Source of the DNA: an uncultured Myxococcales bacterium
GTDB lineage: Bacteria > Myxococcota_A > Polyangia > Polyangiales > Polyangiaceae
DNA length: 64,000 nucleotides
Direction: 5' to 3'
NCBI GenBank assembly: GCA_937872925.1
Contig: CALMUT010000129.1
Coordinates: 1-64,000 of the forward strand
Positions 29,696-38,276 of this stretch are shown here, piece by piece. The position numbers were made by a program, and so were the translations under genes. Numbering within the stretch: position 1 is the first letter of the stretch; every line of letters starts with the position of its first letter. Under the pieces are notes generated by a model. That model did not search any database. It was not told the DNA's origin and worked only from the letters and a program-made list of their open reading frames with translations.

Positions 29696-30654
29696 TGAGC
29701 AAGGTCCACGGATTGTGCGCTGCCGCACTGGCGTTGCTCGTGTCTCAAGGGGCCCTGGCTGGGGATGATCGCGCCGCTGCGGCCAACGCTTTCGGCCGCG
29801 CTCAAAAGGCCGCATTGGCGGGGGAGTATGCAGAGGCGGCAGAGCTGTTCGAACTCGCTGACAGCTTGGCCCCTGCGCCGGAAGCGCTGCGCAGTGCTGT
29901 AGCAGCCCGGCGCCAAGCCGGACAATGGGCCACTGCCGCCGCCAGAGCCGAACAGCTCAAAGCGCGTTATCCTGAAGACGCCGAGTCGAAGAAGCTTGCC
30001 GATGAAGTACTCTCTCGCGCGCGCAAGAGCCTCGGTTGGGTCGTTGTCAGTTGCCTGAGTGCGCCGTGTCAGGTCAAAGTAGACAGCGAGCCCATCGGTG
30101 CGCTGGCCGAAAGCCGTCACGTGGTCTATCTGAAGCCGGGCAGTCACGCTGTGGTGGCGGTGTTCGGGCGTCGTCGCAGCCCATCTCAGTCGTTGCAAAC
30201 CGCGGCGGGTGCGGAGCAGAATTTGGAGTTTGTGCCGCCGCCGGTTGCAACGAAGAAGACGAAGCCGACCGCTGCCGCAAAAAAGGGGTCGGCCGACGTG
30301 ACCGCGGACGCCGCGGCGACCTCGGACGGACTCTCGCCGTGGGTCTTTGGCACTGCCGTCGGCGTGACCGTCGTATTGGCGGGGGTAACGACTTGGTCCG
30401 GTCTCGACACGCTTTCTGAGCGGGACAGCTACGACCAGAACCGCACCCAAGACGGCTACGAGCATGGCCAAGCTTTGGAGCGGCGCACGAATGTGCTCCT
30501 TGCTGCCACGGGGGTTTCAGCCGCTGCCACAGTTGTTCTCGGATTCCTCACGGACTTCGGCGGCGGCGCACAGAGCAGCGGCGCAGGGAGTGCGAGGCTT
30601 GGCGCGACGATGCAACGCGGTGGCGCTGCCCTGAGTATGACCGGGAGCTTCTAA
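29695..30654 (+). CDS. Signal-peptide TPR/PEGA-like membrane protein
   Basis: 319 residues from the ATG at 29695, which overlaps the preceding stop. Signal peptide MSKVHGLCAAALALLVSQGALAG. Residues 25-105 form TPR-like helices (ANAFGRAQKAALAGEYAEAAELFELADSL). Residues about 115-180 resemble a PEGA-type beta domain (WVVVSCLSAPCQVKVDSEPIG). Two hydrophobic helices follow (WVFGTAVGVTVVLAGVTTW and VLLAATGVSAAATVVLGFL). Such TPR-PEGA proteins commonly neighbour Ser/Thr kinases in myxobacteria. Its TAA overlaps the ATG of the kinase gene (TAATG), indicating translational coupling. Confidence 0.85.
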   Translation: MSKVHGLCAAALALLVSQGALAGDDRAAAANAFGRAQKAALAGEYAEAAELFELADSLAPAPEALRSAVAARRQAGQWATAAARAEQLKARYPEDAESKKLADEVLSRARKSLGWVVVSCLSAPCQVKVDSEPIGALAESRHVVYLKPGSHAVVAVFGRRRSPSQSLQTAAGAEQNLEFVPPPVATKKTKPTAAAKKGSADVTADAAATSDGLSPWVFGTAVGVTVVLAGVTTWSGLDTLSERDSYDQNRTQDGYEHGQALERRTNVLLAATGVSAAATVVLGFLTDFGGGAQSSGAGSARLGATMQRGGAALSMTGSF

Positions 30655-32237
30655 TGGCCGGCTCCGGGCAAGACACGGACGAAGCCTTCCTGCCCGCTCC
30701 CCGCCAGCTGGGCCAATACGAGGTGATCGCGGAGATCGCCCGGGGCGGCATGGGCGTCGTCTATCTGGCGCGGCGGGTGAGCGAAGCGGGGTTTGCGCGG
30801 CTTTTTGCCGTGAAAGTCCTGCACGCGCATTTGGCTCTCGAGCACGCCTTCATCGAGATGCTTCACGACGAGGCCCGCATCGCGGCACGCGTGCACCATC
30901 CTCACGTGGTGCCCATCGTGGATCTGGGTGAGGCCGACGGATTCCACTACGTGGTGATGGAGTATGTGGACGGTTGCGCCCTGTCCGCACTCATGGCGCG
31001 CAACAAGGCTTCGCGATCACCGGAGCTTGTGGGTGCCATCATGCTCGACGCGCTGGAAGGGCTGCACAGCGCTCACACCTTGCTCGACGACGCAGGCGTG
31101 CCCCTGGCCCTCGTGCACCGCGACGTCACGCCCCAAAACATTCTGGTCGGTGCAGACGGAGCCGCGCGCATCACGGACTTCGGGATCGCCAAGGCGGAAG
31201 CGCGAGTCACGACGACCCAACCGGGAACGTGGAAGGGCAAGTTCTCCTACATTGCTCCCGAGGCTCTGACCGGAGATGCCGAAAAGGTCGACTTGCGCGC
31301 AGACATCTTCTCTGCAGGCGCGGTGCTGTGGAGCGCCCTGACGGGTCGCAGCCTGTTCCGGGCTGAAACGGATGGGGCAACGCTCCACAACGTACTGAAT
31401 AAGGAGGTCCCGAAAGCCAGCCAAACGGGGCTGTGTCCTCCCGAGTCCCTCGACGCGGTGTGCTCGAAGGCGCTAGAGCGTAATCCCGATCGGCGCTTCC
31501 AGAGTGCGTTGGAAATGGCGGAAGCTCTGCGCGCGGCGTTGCCGCGGGTCGGGCGCCGAGCAGAGGTGGCCGAATGGGTTAGTGCTTCGTTCGAGGGGGA
31601 GTTAGCCCGCCGCCGCGCCGCCATTCGCGCCGCAGCCAGCAAGCCTGGCGCAACCTTGCCGCCACCGCTGCCGAGCCTTGGCCCGGAATCCATGAGGACG
31701 GACTCTTGGCCCGTGCCAGGCTCGAGCGAGCACGTATCCGGTCCCGGGCTCGCGGTCACCACCCTCAGTCCCCACGCAGATACGACGCCCATTGTCGCGT
31801 CGCGTCCCTCCAGGCGCCGCCTGCTCGCCATCGCGACGGGGATCCTCGCGCTGACCGCGGTTGCGGTCGTGATCGGTTTCTCGGTGGCCGGCACGGAAGA
31901 CCCAGCTTCAGATCTTCCGAGCGCGGCCACCCGGGCCGGGGCGCCGCCCGCGCAGGAAGCGAGCGATCCGGCGCCGACGGCGGAGCCGGCGCCAAGGGCG
32001 ATCGCGACGCCCAGCGCACTGCCCCTGGAGAGCGTCCGGCCAACTCCTCGGCGCAGCGCTCCCGCTGTCCGTGCAGCGCTCCCGTCTCCCGGGCCGCCCC
32101 CAAGCACGGCCAGCGAACCCAAGGCGCCTTTTCCCGTCGCGACCCCCAAACCGAGCGCTCCGCCTGCGTCCACCAAGGGCACGCCGCCCGCACCGGAGAT
32201 GGTTTACGAGAAGAATCCGTATCTGAAACGAAACTGA
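30654..32237 (+). CDS. Ser/Thr protein kinase, membrane anchored
   Basis: 527 residues. The kinase domain is at residues about 18-300: RGGMGVVYLARR, FAVKVLH, catalytic loop LVHRDVTPQNIL (Val-Thr in place of the more usual Leu-Lys, a variant common among myxobacterial kinases), DFGIAKAE and APEAL. A transmembrane helix near residue 390 (LLAIATGILALTAVAVVIGFSV) is followed by an Ala/Pro/Ser-rich tail without a recognisable sensor domain. The lack of Lys in the HRDxxxxN loop differs from the kinase at 26149, yet such proteins are often active. Last gene of the lipoprotein/TPR/kinase operon. Confidence 0.9.
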   Translation: MAGSGQDTDEAFLPAPRQLGQYEVIAEIARGGMGVVYLARRVSEAGFARLFAVKVLHAHLALEHAFIEMLHDEARIAARVHHPHVVPIVDLGEADGFHYVVMEYVDGCALSALMARNKASRSPELVGAIMLDALEGLHSAHTLLDDAGVPLALVHRDVTPQNILVGADGAARITDFGIAKAEARVTTTQPGTWKGKFSYIAPEALTGDAEKVDLRADIFSAGAVLWSALTGRSLFRAETDGATLHNVLNKEVPKASQTGLCPPESLDAVCSKALERNPDRRFQSALEMAEALRAALPRVGRRAEVAEWVSASFEGELARRRAAIRAAASKPGATLPPPLPSLGPESMRTDSWPVPGSSEHVSGPGLAVTTLSPHADTTPIVASRPSRRRLLAIATGILALTAVAVVIGFSVAGTEDPASDLPSAATRAGAPPAQEASDPAPTAEPAPRAIATPSALPLESVRPTPRRSAPAVRAALPSPGPPPSTASEPKAPFPVATPKPSAPPASTKGTPPAPEMVYEKNPYLKRN

Positions 32238-32316
32238 GCGATCCGGGGCTCAGAGTTGTTTCTGGGAGTTCATCATTTTCGTCGCCACGAGGGATCGATG
32301 GCCTCGGTACGCGAGT

Positions 32317-33390
32317 TCACCTCGAGGGCGAGCCGACGTTTCCGTCCACGCCCAATACCAACTGAAGCATGAAGCGCACGTCGCCCTCGGGCGATGCACT
32401 GACGTCCATGCCACCTCCGAGGGCCGGGGCGAGTCCCCAGCTACCAAGGGCGTCGCCAAGCATCGGCAAGTAGCGCGCGCCGACAAAGAGCTGCTCGTCG
32501 TCGTCAACGGGCAAGCTGACGAGGGGTCCGAAGCCGATGCCGATGCCGACGAAGAAGTACCGAAACAAGAGCGCGGTTTGGACGGACGTTGGTGCGGCGA
32601 ACTCCGGATATGCATTGGGCCCGGCCATGAGTGCGAACTCTGTGCGCAGCGACGTTCGCAACGAAAGCTCAAGGGCGGCGCTCCAGCCAACGCCCAGGGC
32701 GGAGTCGTCGAAATTCGTCTTGCCGATGTGCGCGCCGCCGAGCACGCGGTAGCCCACCGGAGTGAGCAGGCGCGCTTCGGGATGGGAATGCGTTGCGCCC
32801 AGTGCTGCGGCGTCGGCTGCGGAAAAGTCCGATTTCCCTCCAGGACCGTATTCAAGCACCGTGGTGGTCCAACGCATGTCGCCCACGACCAGGAGCACGT
32901 CGCGCAGGCACAAGCCGCGCTCCGTCATCACGGGATAACCATAGGCGCGAACGAAGTGCGGGGTCTCGTCCCTGAAACGGGCGCTGTTTTTTTCGGGCAG
33001 GCCCAATAGACAGAAGCGACCCTCGCCCCAGGGAGACAGCCACACGCCGCCGCCGCCTTCCACGACGCCGTCGAAGTAGTGATGCTCCACCATTGCCGTG
33101 CCGCCTTCGACGCCGTCGGTGACGCCGGTCCAGAAGACCATGCTGGCGGCGTGGGAACTCGGGCTCTGCCGCACGGCATTCGGAAGCAGCTCTGACTCAG
33201 CCTTGTCAAATCGCGCCCGCTCGGCCGCGGCCTGCGGTGCGAATTTGCGCGACCACATGGATTGCGCCTGCGCCGTACCTTCAAGGGCGACGACAGCGAG
33301 CAGGGTCATGAGCACACGTCGCCGGCACCAGGACACGCGCGTCACTCGTCTTGCGCATCGCATCGGCGCGGACTGGGTCAAAGGTCGCAT
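32317..33390 (-). CDS. Secreted protein, probable outer-membrane component
   Basis: About 357 residues from the ATG at 33390. The alternative ATG at 33363 also leaves the signal peptide (RRVLMTLLAVVALEGTAQAQ) intact. The frame extends to 33600 but the extra residues are not signal-like. The mature part is Gly-rich and beta-rich with amphipathic strands (FRYFFVGIGIGFGPLVSLPV; VGARYLPMLGDALGSWGLAPALGGGMDV) and ends VLGVDGNVGSPSR. A beta-barrel or barrel-like fold is likely. No family is recognised. It converges with the kinase to its left. Confidence 0.7.
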   Translation of the reverse strand: MRPLTQSAPMRCARRVTRVSWCRRRVLMTLLAVVALEGTAQAQSMWSRKFAPQAAAERARFDKAESELLPNAVRQSPSSHAASMVFWTGVTDGVEGGTAMVEHHYFDGVVEGGGGVWLSPWGEGRFCLLGLPEKNSARFRDETPHFVRAYGYPVMTERGLCLRDVLLVVGDMRWTTTVLEYGPGGKSDFSAADAAALGATHSHPEARLLTPVGYRVLGGAHIGKTNFDDSALGVGWSAALELSLRTSLRTEFALMAGPNAYPEFAAPTSVQTALLFRYFFVGIGIGFGPLVSLPVDDDEQLFVGARYLPMLGDALGSWGLAPALGGGMDVSASPEGDVRFMLQLVLGVDGNVGSPSR

Positions 33391-33655
33391 CGCAGGCTGA
33401 GGGCAGGCAGACACAAACCACAGCTTACACTGCCGCCCCCCTGCGCTCGCGCGGCCCGGTGCCGAGGGCACCTTGGATCGGTTCTCGCGAGTGCGCATGG
33501 CATGGTCCGGTGTCAGAGTCAGCAAAGCCAAACGGTTGGCGGACATCGGCCTCCAAACGCGCGCCGAGCACACGACCTTACGCGTCGGTTGCCCACGCAC
33601 CGCTCTGACCGCGCAGCACTGGCGCCCTACAGACCCGGTGACTGGTGTTCACGCG

Positions 33656-34885
33656 CTACTTGTTGCCGCGCAGGATCTTGCCCTTGTTGGGATCCACCGC
33701 GAAGTACTCGGTCCAATACAGGTAGCTGCCGTCCACGCGCATGTGCATCGCGGGCGAGTAGTAGATGGTGGACCTGCCTAGGCCCGCGACGGTGCTGCGG
33801 AAGATGCCGATGGGGGAGCCGTAGTAGAGGTTGTTGCCGTTGACTTCTATGCCGTTGACGTTGGTGGCGTTGCCCACCTGTTCGGCTATCCCACCGCTCG
33901 TGCCGACGCGCCAGACTTTGCCGCCGGCTTGGTCGGAGTAGTAGACGAAGCCGCCGGACACGAGCATGTTCGTCACTGCGGCGTTGCTCGTGAGCAGCAT
34001 TGGCGTGTCGAATCCGACGATTTTTCGGCTGTAGATCCCCGTTCCGGATGGGTAGTACGCGTTCGTACCGTCGACCGCCACGGCGGTAATGTTCGTGCCC
34101 GTTGCGATTTGCGACGGCGTGCCGCCGGACTTGGAGACTCGCATCACCGTGGTACCGGTGGTGAACACGACGTCCGTCGTGGTGAGTGCAAGGCCCAACG
34201 CGCCGCTTTGCCCCGTCGCGACATTCTGCGCGCTGCCGCCGCTGATCGCGATGCGGCGCACGGCCTTGTCGGTGGAGCAGGTCCAGTACACGTGTGTGCT
34301 GTCGTCGTCGATCTCCCACGCGCCGCCCTGCGCGGAGGCAACCGTCGATGCGGTGCCGCCACCTTTGGCCACCCGGCGCACTTTGTTGTACTTAGTGCTC
34401 GTCCAGTACACGTAGCTGGATGTCAGCGTGAGGTCGAAGGGCAGATCCTCTTCTTCCCCCGTCATGTCCAAGGGGCCGCCGCCGGTTCCGCCGCCGCCCG
34501 TGCCGCCCGTGCCGCCGCCGCCGGTTCCAGCGCTACCCGTGCCACCGTTGGCGCCCGTGCCCGAGCCGCCCGTGCCGCTGCCCCCCGCCCCTTTGCCTGC
34601 CGCCCCCGCGTCCGCCCCGAACCCCGCCGAGCCCGCATTGGCACCAAAGCCAGCGCTGCCCCCGTATCCCGCGTTGCCGCCATAGCCAGCGTTGCCGCCG
34701 TAACCCGCGCCGGCTCCGTAACCCGCTGCGCCTGCGTATCCCGCGCTACCACCGTTGGCGCCGGTGCCTCCTCCTTTGGCGCCGGTGCCGAGCTGCGGAT
34801 TCGGTGGCCCCTTGCCGGGTTCGCCGGAACAGCCCGCCAAGAGCAGCACACTTGCCGAGAGGGAGAACCAGGATCGAAGCCGCAT
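33656..34885 (-). CDS. Lipoprotein with beta-propeller repeats
   Basis: 409 residues from the ATG at 34885. Signal MRLRSWFSLSASVLLLAGC, then about 130 residues of Gly/Ala tether with GYGGNA repeats. The rest is a repeat of about 45 residues of the form VYWT...VRRVAKGGG...V, seen at least six times (VYWTSTKYNKVRRVAKGGG; VYWTCSTDKAVRRIAISGG; VYYSDQAGGKVWRVGTSGG). This is a beta-propeller architecture widespread among myxobacterial lipoproteins. No catalytic residues are visible. A binding or structural role is inferred. Confidence 0.85.
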   Translation of the reverse strand: MRLRSWFSLSASVLLLAGCSGEPGKGPPNPQLGTGAKGGGTGANGGSAGYAGAAGYGAGAGYGGNAGYGGNAGYGGSAGFGANAGSAGFGADAGAAGKGAGGSGTGGSGTGANGGTGSAGTGGGGTGGTGGGGTGGGPLDMTGEEEDLPFDLTLTSSYVYWTSTKYNKVRRVAKGGGTASTVASAQGGAWEIDDDSTHVYWTCSTDKAVRRIAISGGSAQNVATGQSGALGLALTTTDVVFTTGTTVMRVSKSGGTPSQIATGTNITAVAVDGTNAYYPSGTGIYSRKIVGFDTPMLLTSNAAVTNMLVSGGFVYYSDQAGGKVWRVGTSGGIAEQVGNATNVNGIEVNGNNLYYGSPIGIFRSTVAGLGRSTIYYSPAMHMRVDGSYLYWTEYFAVDPNKGKILRGNK

Positions 34886-34949
34886 GAAACAAAGCATGCC
34901 TGAAGTTTCGCCAAATTCCAGAGCTACCCCGAAGCCTGGAGCGGGGCGC

Positions 34950-35834
34950 CTACTCAATCTTAGAAAACGTGGGGCTACCGCCGCGTAGATACAGCCGATA
35001 AGCGCGGCCCAGGATCGCGTCGGTGGGCACGGTACCCACGCTGCGGCTGTCGGCGGAATTGGGGCGATTGTCGCCCAGCACGAAGACGTGTCCGGCCGGC
35101 ACCCGCAGTTTGGCGGTCAACCCGCCGCTGTCGGCGTCGCCGAGTACGACCTGATGTGGCGTGCCGACGACTTCCGTGTGGGTCACGGCGCCGCCACAAG
35201 CGGTTTCCTTTGTCGCTTCGAGCTTTGCGGCCTCGCCGTTGACTGTGACCCGACCCTTTTCGTCCACGGCTACTTCCTGCCCGGCCACCGCGACCACGCG
35301 GTGCACGAAGTCATTGCCCTCGTTTTCGTAGACGACGACGTCTCCTCGGGCTGGGGAGTCACCTCGGTACGCGGTCTTGTCTACGAACATATGATCCCCC
35401 ACTTCTAAGGTGGGGCACATGCTCGCGCCGGGCACGCTGAAGGCTTCGACGGAAACGACGCGGATCACTGCACTCATCAAGAGCGGCGCGATCAACCAAG
35501 TTGCGCCCGCCACGCCGGCAAATATGAACCAGGCCTTGGCGGGTTGCTCGCGCTTCTGCAGTCGATAAGCGTCAAATGCGCATACCGAAAACCAAGCGAT
35601 GGTCGCTACGAATGCGCCGGGCACCGCGACCATCCACCAAGCGCTCAGGACAGTGAAGAGCAGCCAGAGCGCGCACAATACGAGCAAGAAATAGACGCCA
35701 CGCATGGCGTGGCCGCGTAGTGCGTGGCCCAGCCCCGGCAACAGCACCGTGGCCACCACCGCCCACACCGAGCGTTCTTTTGGCGCCGGAGGTTCCTGGG
35801 GTGCCCCGGGTGCGCTTTCGTTCGGGCTGTCCAT
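34950..35834 (-). CDS. lepB: Signal peptidase I with fused membrane domain and Ser/His site
   Basis: 294 residues from the ATG at 35834. Residues 20-115 form an extra membrane domain beginning VVATVLLPGLGHALRGHAMRG with three or four helices. A further helix (LIAPLLMSAVIRVVSVEAF) leads to the peptidase. The nucleophile is Ser138 in SVPGASMCPTLEVGD and box E is VLGDNRPNSADSR, both bacterial. The usual catalytic Lys of the K-R-V box is His178 in NDFVHRVVAVAGQEV; the codon is CAC and unambiguous. His at this position is known from the archaeal/ER and SipW-type enzymes, so a Ser/His mechanism is likely. It follows the M23 peptidase by 13 bp. It cleaves signal peptides at the outer face of the inner membrane. 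Confidence 0.9.
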   Translation of the reverse strand: MDSPNESAPGAPQEPPAPKERSVWAVVATVLLPGLGHALRGHAMRGVYFLLVLCALWLLFTVLSAWWMVAVPGAFVATIAWFSVCAFDAYRLQKREQPAKAWFIFAGVAGATWLIAPLLMSAVIRVVSVEAFSVPGASMCPTLEVGDHMFVDKTAYRGDSPARGDVVVYENEGNDFVHRVVAVAGQEVAVDEKGRVTVNGEAAKLEATKETACGGAVTHTEVVGTPHQVVLGDADSGGLTAKLRVPAGHVFVLGDNRPNSADSRSVGTVPTDAILGRAYRLYLRGGSPTFSKIE

Positions 35835-35847
35835 GCGCGCGTCGGCT

Positions 35848-36789
35848 TCAGTCGGGGAAGACGATACCGCGGAAGTCTTTGGATCTAAAAGGCAAATCAA
35901 GCCGCGGTCGGCGCGGGTGTTTGACCCGAATGATGTCCGGTCGGCGCGAAAAGCGTGTGGGGTAGACGTTGTAGAAAAAGAGAACGTCCACGCCGGGTTC
36001 AGGACTGTCTGCAAGCTCGCGCTGCAACACCGGGTCGATACAGGCATCGATGGCTGCTTCGATGGCTTCTTCGTCGAACTGTGTGGGCGTGATGTATTCG
36101 TCGCTCTGCAGTGGACCGGCGCTGGGCACAGGCGCGTTGCCGTTTTGCCAAAGCGAGACTTCGTTTCCGGATGCAAACGGGTCGACCAGCTTGCCGTTGT
36201 GCCAAACGTTGTAGTGCACGTGGGGCGTGCTCCAAGGGAACATCGAAAGCATGTCGATGCCCGACGCGCCACTCAGAGCGATGGGCTGTCCGCGCTGCAC
36301 CATGTCCCCGTGTTCGACCAGGGAACGCGCCAGGTGATTGGAGGAAGTGAACAGCGTATCGCCGTGATCCAAAAGCACCTTTAGGCCACCGCGGTTGAAC
36401 TCACTTGAGATGCGCGCCACTCGACCGGGGGCGGCCGCGACCACGACGGTACCCACTGGCACCGCAAAGTCAGTACCATTGTGGCTGTCGTAGGTCAGCT
36501 TCTTGCCGCGAAAGTCCCGGGCTTGGGTCACGCGTACGGACCAGCCCAGATCTGGATCCGTCTGAGTGTGGTTGAATAGATTGTAGATCGGCACCAGGCG
36601 ATCCGCGCGAGCGCGACGCATCCAGGTGGACAGCGCCAGCCCCGGCTTGAGCAAGCGCAGGCTGGAGAGTCCGAAGCGGCTTTTGGGCGTCAGGGGATCG
36701 CCGCGCAGAGTCAGCGAGACCTCGCGCAAGGTCTTGGACAAGGGCGCAAAGCCGAAGACTTCCGAGAGGCGTAGGGGGGGATGGGGCAC
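35848..36789 (-). CDS. M23-family (LytM-like) metallopeptidase
   Basis: 313 residues. The M23 domain lies at residues about 95-200. Zinc ligands are His and Asp in DSHNGTDFAVPVG and the first His-x-His in TPHVHYNVW, all present, so it should be active on peptidoglycan cross-bridges or peptides. I see no clear signal peptide at either in-frame Met, so export is unresolved; the long N terminus (about 90 residues) is not recognised. It is upstream of and probably co-transcribed with signal peptidase I. It is divergent from the small lipoprotein at 36934. Confidence 0.85.
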   Translation of the reverse strand: MPHPPLRLSEVFGFAPLSKTLREVSLTLRGDPLTPKSRFGLSSLRLLKPGLALSTWMRRARADRLVPIYNLFNHTQTDPDLGWSVRVTQARDFRGKKLTYDSHNGTDFAVPVGTVVVAAAPGRVARISSEFNRGGLKVLLDHGDTLFTSSNHLARSLVEHGDMVQRGQPIALSGASGIDMLSMFPWSTPHVHYNVWHNGKLVDPFASGNEVSLWQNGNAPVPSAGPLQSDEYITPTQFDEEAIEAAIDACIDPVLQRELADSPEPGVDVLFFYNVYPTRFSRRPDIIRVKHPRRPRLDLPFRSKDFRGIVFPD

Positions 36790-36933
36790 GGGGCAGGCGT
36801 CACGCTTTGGCGCAGCGTCGTCAAGCCGCTCGGCAGCCCCTGCGTTTTTGGGTTTGTTTCGGCCGGCTTTCGCAGTGCCCGCGTTGCGCTGAGGGCACGC
36901 CTGCCCGCCCGAGGCATGTTATTCCTGAAGAGC

Positions 36934-37227
36934 ATGACCGCGCGATGGCTCAGCATTTTCGGCGCGCTTGCCTTGAGTGGCTGCGTTGTTGGCGCCGAGC
37001 GCCCGGCTTCGTTGGCAGAGAGGCGCGCGTCCCCGCCACCACCGGACGGCCACAAGAGTGCCGGCGACCTGCTTGTTCCTGGGCCGAATGAGCCACGGCG
37101 TGAGCCGCGCCCGGCGCCGCCCACTGCCGACTCCGTGTGGGTCGCCGGCTCGTGGAATTGGGACGGAGTTCGCTACGTCTGGCAGCCCGGGCACTGGGAG
37201 CCGGCACACCCGAGCTGGTTGCCCTAG
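36934..37227 (+). CDS. Small lipoprotein with YXWGXW-type repeat
   Basis: About 97 residues from the ATG at 36934 (ATG at 36916 is an alternative). Signal MTARWLSIFGALALSGC. A Pro-rich linker follows. The C terminus (VWVAGSWNWDGVRYVWQPGHWE) is a single copy of the aromatic YXWGXW-like repeat that occurs in many proteobacterial envelope proteins. Its function is unknown. Confidence 0.75.
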   Translation: MTARWLSIFGALALSGCVVGAERPASLAERRASPPPPDGHKSAGDLLVPGPNEPRREPRPAPPTADSVWVAGSWNWDGVRYVWQPGHWEPAHPSWLP

Positions 37228-37243
37228 ATGCGTCGCCGCGGGA

Positions 37244-38077
37244 TCAGAGATCCGTCGTGCCGCGGATACCGAGCATGAGCCACTGGTGCATGCCGGTTTG
37301 TTCGATGTCGCCGTCGCTGGACTGGTTCGCGATGCTGGCCTTGAATTTGTCGAACTGGCCCACGGTGATGGCTGCGAAGGGGCCGATGGCGGTGTTGTCC
37401 CCGCTGGCGAAATCCAGACCGAGCTGTCCGTTGATGTACTCGAAGCCTCGCACCTGAGAATCCGAACTCTCAACGCTGACGCTGAACCATTCGTAGCCAA
37501 ATCCGCCGCCGAGCCAGAAGCTGGTGGGGCCGCCGGGATTCGTGAAGTAGTGCAGCTGTGCGCCGAGGCGCACATCGGTCCCCGAGCAATCCGCGCCGTC
37601 CGGGCAGCCCGAGTCACCGGGTGCACTAGCGGATTCGAAGATCAGGAACCCTACCGACGCGTACAACCCGATCAGAACCTTGGGGGACACCTTGTATCCG
37701 ACGTCGAGCCAGAGTGGGATCTGCCCGATGAGGCCGTCGCCCAGGTCGTTGTTCTTGGAGGCCTCGCCCAGGGGCAGGCCGAATCCAAGCCGGAGTCCTA
37801 CCTGGACCGAACCTGCACCGCCATCGTTGCCCCAACTCCCGCTTGAGCTCGCGCTGTAGTCCCATTCGGCGGAATCGTCTGAGTCTTGGCCCGGGTTTTC
37901 TTCGGGCGCGTCGGTTTCGCCGTCCTCTTTGGGCGGCAGGACTTCGATGATCTCGCCATCCGCCGTTTGGGCGGCAGCGGGCAGAGCGAGGGTCAGTCCA
38001 AGGACGAAGCAAATGATGCCGGGGCGGCGCACTTCGAAATCATCGCCGGCCCGAGACCAAAGCGCCAACTTTTGCAT
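37244..38077 (-). CDS. Outer-membrane beta-barrel-like protein
   Basis: About 277 residues from the ATG at 38077 (MQKLALWSRAG). The start precedes a signal peptide (ICFVLGLTLALPAAAQ). An acidic Glu/Asp-rich linker (about residues 40-75) precedes a C-terminal domain of alternating hydrophobic and aromatic strands (VGLRLGFGLPLGEAS; WLDVGYKVSPKVLIGLYASVGFLIF; FWLGGGFGYEWFSVSVE) typical of 8-stranded barrels of the OmpA/OmpW kind. The last residues (MLGIRGTTDL) do not end in Phe. Porin or structural role unknown. Confidence 0.75.
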   Translation of the reverse strand: MQKLALWSRAGDDFEVRRPGIICFVLGLTLALPAAAQTADGEIIEVLPPKEDGETDAPEENPGQDSDDSAEWDYSASSSGSWGNDGGAGSVQVGLRLGFGLPLGEASKNNDLGDGLIGQIPLWLDVGYKVSPKVLIGLYASVGFLIFESASAPGDSGCPDGADCSGTDVRLGAQLHYFTNPGGPTSFWLGGGFGYEWFSVSVESSDSQVRGFEYINGQLGLDFASGDNTAIGPFAAITVGQFDKFKASIANQSSDGDIEQTGMHQWLMLGIRGTTDL

Positions 38078-38276
38078 GGGTCTTGTTGGAGCGTGCGAGC
38101 GCGCGTCGCGGGATCCGGCCGGGGAAACCCCGGCGCAGCTGACAAAATGCCGAGATTCTGCCGCCGAACGCCGGTTGCCGCCGACCGCGGAATTCGCCGC
38201 GCCGGGCGCCCTTTTCTGCCGGGGCATGCGGGGAGCAGGGCTCGCGATCGGCGGTCCAGCGCGCTAGCCTCTCTGC

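Noticed and set aside
29443-30471. 342-codon open frame on the minus strand
   Set aside because: Antisense to the lipoprotein and TPR/PEGA-like gene that show signals and coupled starts.
34950-36272. Signal peptidase starting 146 codons further upstream
   Set aside because: The extension is antisense-like out-of-frame M23 coding DNA (Arg/Ser/Thr-rich). The ATG at 35834 gives the expected membrane domain and follows the M23 stop by 13 bp.
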